5,191 nucleotides of DNA. Origin: an uncultured Rhodocyclaceae bacterium. Its GTDB lineage: Bacteria > Pseudomonadota > Gammaproteobacteria > Burkholderiales > Rhodocyclaceae. Numbering within the stretch: position 1 is the stretch's first letter; each line of letters opens with the position of its first letter. The stretch lies in assembly GCA_903950295.1 (NCBI GenBank), contig CAJBAP010000380.1, forward strand, positions 1 to 5,191. The letters run 5' to 3'. This document shows, piece by piece, positions 1 through 5,191 of this stretch. Made by a program: the position numbers and the translations under genes. The notes under the pieces were generated by a model. It did not search any database and had not been told where the DNA came from. It was given only the letters and a program-made list of their open reading frames with translations.

Positions 1-17
1 ATAATGGCGGAAGTTAT

Positions 18-73
18 CGGATCAAGCGGCATGCGCGGATGATAATCCGAACCGGATCGAAATGAGAAATCCG
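18..73. promoter_or_regulatory. Cluster of CGGAT/ATCCG half-sites upstream of msrP
   Basis: The leader before msrP carries five copies of one pentamer within 56 bp. CGGAT lies at 18-22, 36-40 and 53-57, and its complement ATCCG at 45-49 and 69-73. The pair at 36-40 and 45-49 forms a perfect inverted repeat around GATA. The pair at 53-57 and 69-73 forms a second one with an 11-base spacer. GATAAT at 41-46 could be a -10 element, but I see no convincing -35. The arrangement would suit an operator for msrPQ. It does not resemble the HprR box known from E. coli msrPQ as I remember it. That it is regulatory is inference. Confidence 0.25.
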
Positions 74-148
74 TGACCATGGGGGGCATAATTGAACCAC
101 TGCACCCTGCCCGGGTCGCAGAATTTCCTCGGCCTCAAAAACACCATC

Positions 149-1075
149 ATGTGCGATCCCCTGCCCAGCGAAATTACCCCGCCCGAGATTTACGCGCGCC
201 GCCGCGAATTCCTCAAGACTTCCATTGGTGCGGCCGCCTTGCTTGCCGTCCCGCCAGCGCCGACTTTTGCAGCCACTGCCGCCTTCGGCGCTGGCGCGAA
301 GCAGAGCGCGTTCTCCACCGCCGAGATGCCCACGCCGCTCAAGCACATTACCGGTTACTGCAATTTCTACGAGTTCGGCACGGACAAGGAAGATCCGCTG
401 CGCCGCGCCCACCGACTGATCACCCAGCCATGGCAAATCACCCTCGAAGGCCTGGTGAAAAAGCCCTTGACGCTGGACATCGAAGAAATTCTCAAGCTGG
501 CCCCCATCGAGGAGCGCATCTATCGCATGCGCTGCGTCGAGGGTTGGAGCATGGTGATTCCGTGGCTTGGTTTTCCGTTGGCGGAATTGCTGAAGAAGGT
601 TGAGCCGCTCGGTAACGCGAAATATGTCGAATTCGTCTCGGCGGTGCAGCCCGAAACCATGATCGGTGTGAACTCCCGTGTGCTCGACTGGCCCTATGTC
701 GAGGGACTGCGTCTGGATGAAGCGCGTCATCCGCTGACCTTGTTGGGAGCAGGTCTGTATGGCGAAGTGCTGCCCAAGCAAAATGGTGCGCCCCTGCGGT
801 TGGTGGTGCCATGGAAATACGGTTTCAAGAGCGCCAAGTCCATCGTTGCCATCCGCTTCGTCGAGCACGAGCCGCGCAGTTCGTGGATGAAATCTGCGCC
901 GAGTGAATACGGGTTCTATTCCAACGTCAATCCGACGGTTGACCATCCACGCTGGAGTCAGGCCAGCGAGCGGCGCATCGGCGAATTCATGAAGCGCAAG
1001 ACACTGATGTTCAATGGCTACGGTGAACAGGTTGCGAATCTTTACGCCGGAATGGATCTGCGGAAGAATTTCTGA
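149..1075 (+). CDS. msrP: Protein-methionine-sulfoxide reductase catalytic subunit MsrP
   Basis: MsrP (formerly YedY) is a periplasmic molybdopterin enzyme of the sulfite oxidase fold that reduces methionine sulfoxide in envelope proteins. From the ATG at 149 it has 308 residues. A Tat signal is visible: twin arginine RREFLK at residues 18-23, then an Ala-rich stretch. The family blocks follow in order: [15 protein letters not shown] near 69, [15 protein letters not shown] near 121 with the molybdenum-ligand cysteine at 129, [12 protein letters not shown] in the middle, and a C-terminal block with [14 protein letters not shown] and DLRKNF. This matches E. coli YedY closely by eye. A TTG at 92, directly after an in-frame stop, would add 19 residues. 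I prefer 149 because [11 protein letters not shown] looks like the usual SEITP-containing N-terminus of the family, although its ribosome site is weak. The gene ends in TGATG, sharing one base with msrQ. It looks intact. Confidence 0.95.
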   Translation: MCDPLPSEITPPEIYARRREFLKTSIGAAALLAVPPAPTFAATAAFGAGAKQSAFSTAEMPTPLKHITGYCNFYEFGTDKEDPLRRAHRLITQPWQITLEGLVKKPLTLDIEEILKLAPIEERIYRMRCVEGWSMVIPWLGFPLAELLKKVEPLGNAKYVEFVSAVQPETMIGVNSRVLDWPYVEGLRLDEARHPLTLLGAGLYGEVLPKQNGAPLRLVVPWKYGFKSAKSIVAIRFVEHEPRSSWMKSAPSEYGFYSNVNPTVDHPRWSQASERRIGEFMKRKTLMFNGYGEQVANLYAGMDLRKNF

Positions 1076-1713
1076 TGCCGCTGCCATTGCTGAAGTCGGT
1101 GCTGTTCCTGCTCTCCCTGCTGCCACTCGGCTACTACGTCTGGGGTGCGTGGCACGATACGCTGGGGGCGAATCCGATCGAAGCGGTGACGCGCGGGTTC
1201 GGCACCTGGGCCTTGAATTTTCTGCTGATCACGCTTGCCGTCACGCCTTTGCGCAAGCTCACCGGCTGGCATGGGCTGATGGGCCTGCGGCGCATGCTCG
1301 GACTGTTCGTGTTTTTTTATGCCCTGCTGCACCTGACGAGCTACTTGTGGTTCGACCAGTTCTTCGACTGGGGCGAGATTGCGCAGGATATTCTCAAGCG
1401 CCCCTTCATCACCGTCGGTATGGCCACCTTCTTCCTGCTCTAACCGCTGGCCATCACCTCGAACCAGTTTTCCATCAAAAGACTCGGCGGACGCCGCTGG
1501 CAGAACCTGCACCGCACGGCCTACGCCAGTGCCATCCTCGCGGTGCTGCACTACAGCTGGCTGGTGAAGGCCGATCAGTCGCAGCCCCTGCTCTATGCCG
1601 GTATTCTCGCGCTGTTGTTGGGTATGCGTGCCTTTATGGCTTGTGAAACCGGACGATGGCGCGACCATCTTCTGCCAGCCTGGGTGCTGGCTTCCAGGCG
1701 TGGCCATAAATGA
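1075..1713 (+). pseudogene. msrQ: msrQ, heme-binding membrane subunit of MsrPQ, interrupted by a TAA codon
   Basis: MsrQ (YedZ) is a six-helix b-type heme protein of the ferric reductase-like family that passes quinone-derived electrons to MsrP. The ATG at 1075 overlaps the msrP stop, with GGAAG at 1062-1066 as ribosome site, which implies translational coupling. The frame is open for 122 codons to a TAA at 1441-1443. It then continues without another stop to TGA at 1711-1713, for 212 codons in all, close to the 211 residues of E. coli YedZ. The part beyond the stop is clearly MsrQ: PLAITSNQ, then LHRTAY and VLHYSWLVK, then QPLLYAG. Counting the stop as one residue, histidines 86, 146 and 159 have the same spacing (60 and 13) as the heme-related histidines 91, 151 and 164 of E. 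coli. The product as written (1075-1443) would lose the later helices and two of these histidines. Identity is very sure. Whether the stop is a real mutation or a sequence error is open. Confidence 0.85.
1441..1443 (+). other. In-frame ochre stop inside msrQ
   Basis: TAA replaces codon 123 of msrQ, within the predicted membrane helix just before PLAITS. The matching E. coli residue is a leucine by my alignment from memory. A single T-to-A change from TTA (Leu) would explain it. The frame and spacing on both sides are preserved, so this is a substitution rather than an insertion or deletion. Confidence 0.8.
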
Positions 1714-2491
1714 TTTCAAAACGCGCCGGGAGCAATCCATCTTCGCGTTCCCACGCTGCGAATACCTGTCGCCACTGTTGCCAGGGCAACTGCCCCAGCA
1801 GACTGTTGCGCACGCCGAGATGGCGTTGGTCGGCGAGAAAGCGGCGCACACTGGTGTAGGTCAATGTCAGCGTTTCCATTTCCATGACCGGGTCGGCGAA
1901 GCCTGCCGCTGCCAGCATGTCACCGATGTCGTGCATGTCGAGAAAGGCCGGCATCGCACATGATGTCGCGCATGAGGCCGCGCATGATGCCGTATTGCCA
2001 GCGCCGACTTTTTGGCGTGCCACGCGCAACTCCTTCAGTGTGTCCGGCCCGAGCATGGCGAACTGCAACAGGCCGCCCGTGTCGAGCACGCGGTGCAGTT
2101 CCGCAAAGGCCGGTCTTACATCCGGTAGCCAGTGCAGCATCAGGTTTGACCAGACCAGATCAAGGCTGGCGTCCGCCAGAGGCAAGGCGCATACATCGGC
2201 ATTCAGGCAGCGTGGCGCAAGGCCGCGTGTGCGCATCCACCAACCGGCATGCGTTTGCACCGCTGCCAGCATCGGCCGCGCAAAATCCACCGCCAGCGGC
2301 AAGGCTTTCGGATAGCGGCGCTGCAACTCGCGTACACCATCGCCAGTGGCGCAGCCAATGTCGGCCACGCACTGCGGCGTCAGGCGTACAAAATCGAGCC
2401 GGGTCGCCATGCGTCGGCCGACTTCACGTGCCAGCACCGCCGCACTGTCATAAGATGCAGCCGCCCCGGAAAAGTCTTTTCGCAAGTTCAT
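1634..2491 (-). CDS. bioC: Malonyl-ACP O-methyltransferase BioC
   Basis: BioC is a cytosolic SAM-dependent methyltransferase. It methylates malonyl-ACP so that fatty acid synthesis can build the pimeloyl moiety of biotin. From the ATG at 2491 it has 285 residues. The N-terminal FSGAAASYDSAAVLAREVGR is typical of the family. SAM motif I is VADIGCATGDG near residue 42. Later blocks are DASLDLVWSNLMLHWLPD near 107, GPDTLKELR near 148, FLDMHDIGDML near 183, METLTLTY, and the tail YGHAWKP. In-frame ATGs at 2503, 2521 and 2545 would add up to 18 residues. I chose 2491 because homologous sequence begins there and GGATGGG lies just upstream. A TTGACA on this strand at 2545-2540 could be a -35, but no well-spaced -10 is visible. 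A Cys-rich insertion at residues 169-180 comes from a 12-bp tandem repeat. The gene is convergent with msrQ and overlaps its full-length frame by 80 bp. Confidence 0.9.
   Translation of the reverse strand: MNLRKDFSGAAASYDSAAVLAREVGRRMATRLDFVRLTPQCVADIGCATGDGVRELQRRYPKALPLAVDFARPMLAAVQTHAGWWMRTRGLAPRCLNADVCALPLADASLDLVWSNLMLHWLPDVRPAFAELHRVLDTGGLLQFAMLGPDTLKELRVARQKVGAGNTASCAASCATSCAMPAFLDMHDIGDMLAAAGFADPVMEMETLTLTYTSVRRFLADQRHLGVRNSLLGQLPWQQWRQVFAAWEREDGLLPARFEIIYGHAWKPAPRLAEDGRAIVRFHKP
1952..1987 (-). repeat. 12-bp tandem repeat, three units, inside bioC
   Basis: Read on the coding strand, three consecutive 12-bp units begin TCATGCGCG, TCATGCGCG and TCATGTGCG. They encode SCAA, SCAT and SCAM. 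The copies lie at 1976-1987, 1964-1975 and 1952-1963 and differ mainly in the last codon. They fall between the GPDTLKELR and FLDMHDIGD blocks, where BioC proteins vary in length. The unit is a multiple of three, so changes in copy number would keep the frame. Confidence 0.8.
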
Positions 2492-2538
2492 CGTTCGACC
2501 CATCCACCAATTATCCGCCATCAATAACGGCCCAGCCC

Positions 2539-3264
2539 TTGTCAATTTCGTCGCTCCTAGCCCCGCTTTTCAATAGCTTGCTGCCACGCAGCTGTCTGCT
2601 TTGCGGCGTGTCGCTCCGGTTATCCGGGTCGGCTTCGTCCGCATTGTGCCCCGGTTGCCGGGAGGATTTGCCGTGCTTGCCCGCGCCCGTTTGCCCGGTT
2701 TGTGCCGCGCCGCTCGGCGTGTCCGCGCTCGCCTGTGGTGCCTGTCTCAAGTCGCCACCGGCTTACGATGCCACGTTTGCCGCGCTGCGCTATGGTTTTC
2801 CGGTCGATCGCCTGGTGCAGAACCTCAAATTTGACCATCGCTTGGCATCCGCCGACTATTTTGCCGAAGTTCTCCTGGCGGGCGCACATCCTGCCGGTGA
2901 TGTGATCGTACCCGTGCCCCTGGCAGCGTTGCGTCTGCGGGAACGAGGTTTCAATCAGGCGCTGGAGATAGCGCGCCCGCTGGCGCGCGCCCTGCAGCTG
3001 CCGCTTGACGCGACGACGCTGGTGCGCGCCCGTGAAACCGTACCGCAAAGCCTGCTGCCGTGGCGCGCGCGACGCGGCAACATGCGTCATGCATTTGAAT
3101 GTCGCGGTGATTTTTCAGGGCGGGCGGTCATCGTGGTCGATGATGTCATGACCACCGGGGCCACGCTTGATGCCGTTGCACGCGTGCTCAAGGATCACGG
3201 TGCGGTACGCGTCACAAACTGGGTGGTGGCGCGCGCGGTAAAACAAAGTTTCAGAGAAGACTGA
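2539..3264 (+). CDS. comF: ComF family protein (phosphoribosyltransferase-like)
   Basis: ComF/GntX family proteins combine N-terminal zinc-binding cysteines with a type I phosphoribosyltransferase domain. In naturally competent bacteria ComF is a cytosolic factor needed for DNA uptake; elsewhere its role is less clear. From the TTG at 2539 the protein has 241 residues. Four CxxC pairs at residues 19/22, 37/40, 52/55 and 66/69 suit two zinc sites. The family block VPVPLAALRLRERGFNQA lies near 124, and the PRPP-binding loop VIVVDDVMTTGATL at 197-210. The start is uncertain. The nearest in-frame ATG is at 2455, giving 269 residues, but it lies inside divergent bioC and its extra sequence does not look like ComF. 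TTG 2539 is the only usual start codon between the bioC start and the first conserved residues. No strong ribosome site is visible at either position. The gene is divergent from bioC by 47 bp and convergent with mshN. Confidence 0.9.
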   Translation: MSISSLLAPLFNSLLPRSCLLCGVSLRLSGSASSALCPGCREDLPCLPAPVCPVCAAPLGVSALACGACLKSPPAYDATFAALRYGFPVDRLVQNLKFDHRLASADYFAEVLLAGAHPAGDVIVPVPLAALRLRERGFNQALEIARPLARALQLPLDATTLVRARETVPQSLLPWRARRGNMRHAFECRGDFSGRAVIVVDDVMTTGATLDAVARVLKDHGAVRVTNWVVARAVKQSFRED

Positions 3265-3266
3265 TA

Positions 3267-3280
3267 CCCGCGCCAGCGGG
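3267..3280 (+). terminator. Short GC hairpin after comF
   Basis: Two bases after the comF stop, CCCGC (3267-3271) pairs with GCGGG (3276-3280) around a GCCA loop. It is followed only by CGTTAT, so the T-run of a classical intrinsic terminator is missing. Its position between convergent genes fits a weak terminator. Confidence 0.3.
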
Positions 3281-3300
3281 CGTTATGCCGGAACTAAACA

Positions 3301-3336
3301 GCGGCGCTACCGGAGCTTTTGCTCCACTGTCGCCGC
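3301..3336 (-). terminator. Hairpin spanning the mshN stop codon
   Basis: An outer stem GCGGCG (3301-3306) with CGCCGC (3331-3336) encloses a symmetrical 5+5 internal loop. Inside it is a perfect inner stem, GGAGC (3312-3316) with GCTCC (3321-3325), around a four-base loop. On the mshN strand the hairpin is followed by TGTTTAGTT, which is modestly T-rich. It includes the last mshN codons and the TAG stop. A role as the mshN terminator is inferred from structure and position only. Confidence 0.35.
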
Positions 3337-4455
3337 CATGTCGGCGGGAAGATTGCCGACTTGCTTGGCCTGGGCGTAGGCTTCTTTTGCCTCGTCACCC
3401 CGGCCCGCGTTTTCGAGCGACAACCCGAGCCCGAACCACCAGCGACCTTCATTCGGCCGCAAGGACAATGCGGTCTTGAAGCGCTCCGAGGCTTCGGCAG
3501 GACGCTGCTGTTTTTGCAGCAGATAAGCGAAGAGCCCATGGTAATCGGCGTCCGCTCCGGCATAGGCGAGATAGAGCCCGAGGGTTTCCACCGCAGCCGC
3601 CGTGTCGCCCTGCTCGAATTGCAGGCGGGCGAGAATGATGGCCCAACCAGACTGTGCCGGGTCGAGCGCCAAGCCGCTTTTTGCCACCTGCAGGGCTTCC
3701 GCCCATTGCTTGTTGCCGACCAGTACCGAAAGCAGGGCCTGACGTGCCTTGGCCAGTGTGGGGTCAAGCTCAAGGGCCCGCTGCAGCGGTTGCTGGGCAG
3801 CGGAGTTTTCGCCGCGCTTCACCGCCTGCATGCCCTTGCGATATTCAGCCTCGGCCAATTCGCGGCCCTGACCACCGCGCGCGCGCTTGTCGATCTGCGT
3901 ATCGGCGGAAGCATGTTCTACGGTCGGTGCTGCGGCCTTGTTTTCGCGCGGTACGACGGGATGCTTGCTAGTTTCCGGCGCCGGTTTTGCGGTTTCCTGC
4001 TCTGGCCTGGCGGGCGTCGGGGCTGGCTTTGTTGCAGCAGGTGCGGGCTTGGCTGCAGGCGGCACTACGGGCTGTGCCAGTGCCAGCAGGGTGGATAACT
4101 TCATCTCGCCCGCATCAATGGGTGATGGCGGCGGGGAGGGTGCTTCTTCCCGTGGTGCCGCAAAAGTCGGCGCTGGCGGGACGGCGGGTGTGGCAGGCGC
4201 CACTGGCGCAGGAAGGTTTGGTTGAATAGCTGTTGTGGGTGCAATGGGTGCCGATGCGGGCGCCATCAACACACTCACCAGGATGCCGGCGATCAGGGCG
4301 CCCATCCCCATGCCGAGTGCCAGCGTGCGCCAGGCTTGTCGCCGGCCTGCCGATGTGGGCGGCAAGGTACGCAGGTGTGCCGGCAGGCCGGCGCGTTCCT
4401 GATCACTGGCCTGGCGTGCGTCCAGGTCACGCAGCATTTGATTGATGACGCTCAT
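3307..4455 (-). CDS. mshN: MSHA biogenesis protein MshN (TPR protein)
   Basis: MshN is an accessory inner-membrane protein of the MSHA-type type IV pilus machinery; its exact role is not well defined. The 382-residue product begins with MSVINQMLRDLDAR, a start typical of MshN. A single membrane helix lies at about residues 44-66. A Pro/Ala-rich linker of about 130 residues follows, probably spanning the periplasm. From about residue 200 to the end are roughly five tetratricopeptide repeats, for example AEAEYRKGMQAVKRG and PAEASERFKTALSLRPNE. The start is well supported: GGAGG at 4464-4468 lies eight bases before the ATG. mshM is upstream on the same strand, the order seen in MSHA loci. The gene that usually follows, the pilus ATPase mshE, is absent, and comF comes next in the opposite direction. 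The linker is low-complexity but keeps its frame. Confidence 0.88.
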   Translation of the reverse strand: MSVINQMLRDLDARQASDQERAGLPAHLRTLPPTSAGRRQAWRTLALGMGMGALIAGILVSVLMAPASAPIAPTTAIQPNLPAPVAPATPAVPPAPTFAAPREEAPSPPPSPIDAGEMKLSTLLALAQPVVPPAAKPAPAATKPAPTPARPEQETAKPAPETSKHPVVPRENKAAAPTVEHASADTQIDKRARGGQGRELAEAEYRKGMQAVKRGENSAAQQPLQRALELDPTLAKARQALLSVLVGNKQWAEALQVAKSGLALDPAQSGWAIILARLQFEQGDTAAAVETLGLYLAYAGADADYHGLFAYLLQKQQRPAEASERFKTALSLRPNEGRWWFGLGLSLENAGRGDEAKEAYAQAKQVGNLPADMAATVEQKLR

Positions 4456-4463
4456 CGCCTATG

Positions 4464-4552
4464 CCTCCGCCGGGCCGCCCCAAGGAGGCTCAGTTGCCAA
4501 ATGAGGCCCACCTGTGGGGGGCAGCGAGCCGGGTTTGCGAGCGTGGGGGGCC
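4464..4552. repeat. Repeat-like, hairpin-rich spacer between mshN and mshM
   Basis: The 101-bp gap between the two msh genes is not coding and is very G-rich on the plus strand. It contains GCCGGGCCGCCCCAAGG, a near-palindrome GGCTCA/TGAGGCC around 4489-4508, and a GGGGGGCAGCGAGC block. It ends in GCGAGCGTGGGGGGCC. This order of blocks resembles an intergenic repeat I recall from many Burkholderiales and related genomes. That is recollection, not a search result, and only one copy lies in this window. The end nearest mshN runs into its GGAGG ribosome site. The hairpins may also affect how much mshM transcript continues into mshN. Confidence 0.45.
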
Positions 4553-4556
4553 ATTC

Positions 4557-5191
4557 TTACCATGGCCACCAGCGCCTGGCTTGTAGCGCACCGCTGGTAT
4601 CCTTGGCGGCTGCCTTGACGTGGCGATCCTCGACGCGGGCCACGCCCTCGCCGAAAGCTGCCAGCATAGCCTTGTGCGCGAGGATATTGACCAGCCTCGG
4701 GGTGCCATTGGCATGGAAATGCAGGGCCTTTACCGCAGACGAAGCGAATACTGGATCTCCGCTGTGCCCGGCGATGCGCAGGCGCTGCTCGACATAGTTA
4801 CCGGTTTCATCGGTATCGAGCCGCCGCAACTGGTGATGGAAGACGATGCGCTGCTTGATCTGTCGCGCTGAATGCGCTTCCAGCATTTCGTCCAACTCCG
4901 GCTGACCGAACAGGATGATGTGCAAGAGTTTGCGCTTCTCGGTTTCGAGGTTCGACAAGAGGCGCAGGCTTTCGAGAGTCAGGCGCGGCATGGTCTGCGT
5001 TTCGTCGATGCATAACACCACCTTCTTGCCGGCGCGTGCCAGATCGAGCAGGCGACGATTCAGGCGCTTGACGACGTGGGCGGCTTCGGGCTCGCCATCG
5101 GCGGTACCGAGATCGTCGGCCACTTCGCGCAGAAATGCGCGCGGCTCCATCTGCGGATTGGGCAGATAGGCCGCCTTCCAGTCCGGTCCCA
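4557..5191 (-). CDS. mshM: MSHA biogenesis protein MshM, AAA ATPase (5' end missing)
   Basis: MshM is an ExeA/GspA-like AAA ATPase of the MSHA pilus locus, thought to help assemble or place the secretin through the cell wall. The frame runs off the window edge, leaving 210 codons. An ATG at 5150 lies inside the gene and is not its start, because AAYLPNPQ directly upstream belongs to the same domain. Counting from that internal Met, Walker B is KKVVLCIDETQTM near residue 42. Then come LESLRLLSNLETEKRKLL, the FGQPELDEML block near 81, RIVFHHQLRRLD near 101, and the C-terminal NGTPRLVNILAHKAMLAAFG near 148. The Walker A loop should lie just outside the window. The stop is at 4557-4559, and mshN follows after a 101-bp spacer. 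Family membership is very sure. Calling it mshM rather than another ExeA-like ATPase rests on the neighbouring mshN. Confidence 0.88.
   Translation of the reverse strand, partial: GPDWKAAYLPNPQMEPRAFLREVADDLGTADGEPEAAHVVKRLNRRLLDLARAGKKVVLCIDETQTMPRLTLESLRLLSNLETEKRKLLHIILFGQPELDEMLEAHSARQIKQRIVFHHQLRRLDTDETGNYVEQRLRIAGHSGDPVFASSAVKALHFHANGTPRLVNILAHKAMLAAFGEGVARVEDRHVKAAAKDTSGALQARRWWPW

Noticed and set aside
92..148. Upstream TTG start for msrP, with GGGGGG before it
   Set aside because: The extra 19 residues do not resemble MsrP N-termini, while the ATG at 149 gives the usual SEITP-containing start before the Tat signal. It cannot be fully excluded.
14..1126. A 370-codon open frame on the minus strand opposite msrP
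   Set aside because: It is fully antisense to a convincing msrP, shows no recognisable family, and is rich in Arg, Gly and His as expected from an antisense frame of GC-rich coding DNA.
1042..1851. A 269-codon open frame on the minus strand opposite msrQ
   Set aside because: It is antisense to msrQ and overlaps bioC in another frame. The composition is Gln/Arg-rich with no recognisable motifs.
1960..2538. N-terminal extension of the comF frame by up to 193 codons
   Set aside because: It lies antisense to conserved bioC sequence and has no similarity to ComF that I can see. The ComF domain starts only after 2539.
3319..4098. A 259-codon open frame on the plus strand opposite mshN
   Set aside because: It is an antisense shadow of the TPR and linker coding sequence, with no recognisable domain.
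4082..4260. Pro/Ala-rich low-complexity stretch in mshN as a possible repeat or frameshift
   Set aside because: The frame is continuous and a Pro/Ala linker between membrane helix and TPRs is expected for this type of protein.
1..5191. CRISPR array, tRNA, rRNA, insertion sequence or phage attachment site
   Set aside because: No regularly spaced long direct repeats, tRNA-like cloverleaf, rRNA motif or transposase sequence was seen on either strand.

Overview
The window is about 5.2 kb of GC-rich, densely coding bacterial chromosome. Protein families and gene style point to a betaproteobacterium, perhaps near Rhodocyclales/Burkholderiales. This rests on recognised families (MsrPQ, a BioC with the YGHAWKP tail, ComF, MSHA pilus proteins) and on an intergenic repeat that resembles one I recall from Burkholderiales-type genomes. 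The genus cannot be fixed from the sequence alone.

Layout. (1) 1-148 is a non-coding leader with several CGGAT/ATCCG half-sites. (2) 149-1713 (+) is the msrP-msrQ methionine sulfoxide reductase operon. msrP is intact. msrQ is interrupted by an in-frame TAA at 1441-1443, but the reading frame beyond it is otherwise perfect and keeps the conserved heme histidines. (3) 1634-2491 (-) is bioC, a biotin-pathway methyltransferase. Its 3' end overlaps the 3' end of full-length msrQ by 80 bp. (4) 2539-3264 (+) is comF, divergent from bioC. (5) 3307-5191 (-) holds mshN and the C-terminal two thirds of mshM, transcribed from mshM towards mshN and convergent with comF. A repeat-like, hairpin-rich spacer separates these two genes.

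How the genes work together. MsrP (periplasmic, Tat-exported, molybdopterin) and MsrQ (membrane heme protein) form one system that repairs oxidised methionines in envelope proteins using electrons from the respiratory chain. With msrQ broken, MsrP would lose its normal electron donor. BioC starts the pimeloyl branch of biotin synthesis. ComF belongs to the phosphoribosyltransferase-like competence family. MshM and MshN are accessory proteins of a type IV (MSHA-like) pilus. The msrPQ, bioC, comF and msh blocks have no obvious functional link to each other.

I found no undescribed multi-gene system. The observations most worth a second look are the single nonsense codon in msrQ, the repeat-like element between mshM and mshN, and a 12-bp tandem repeat that adds a Cys-rich insertion to BioC.
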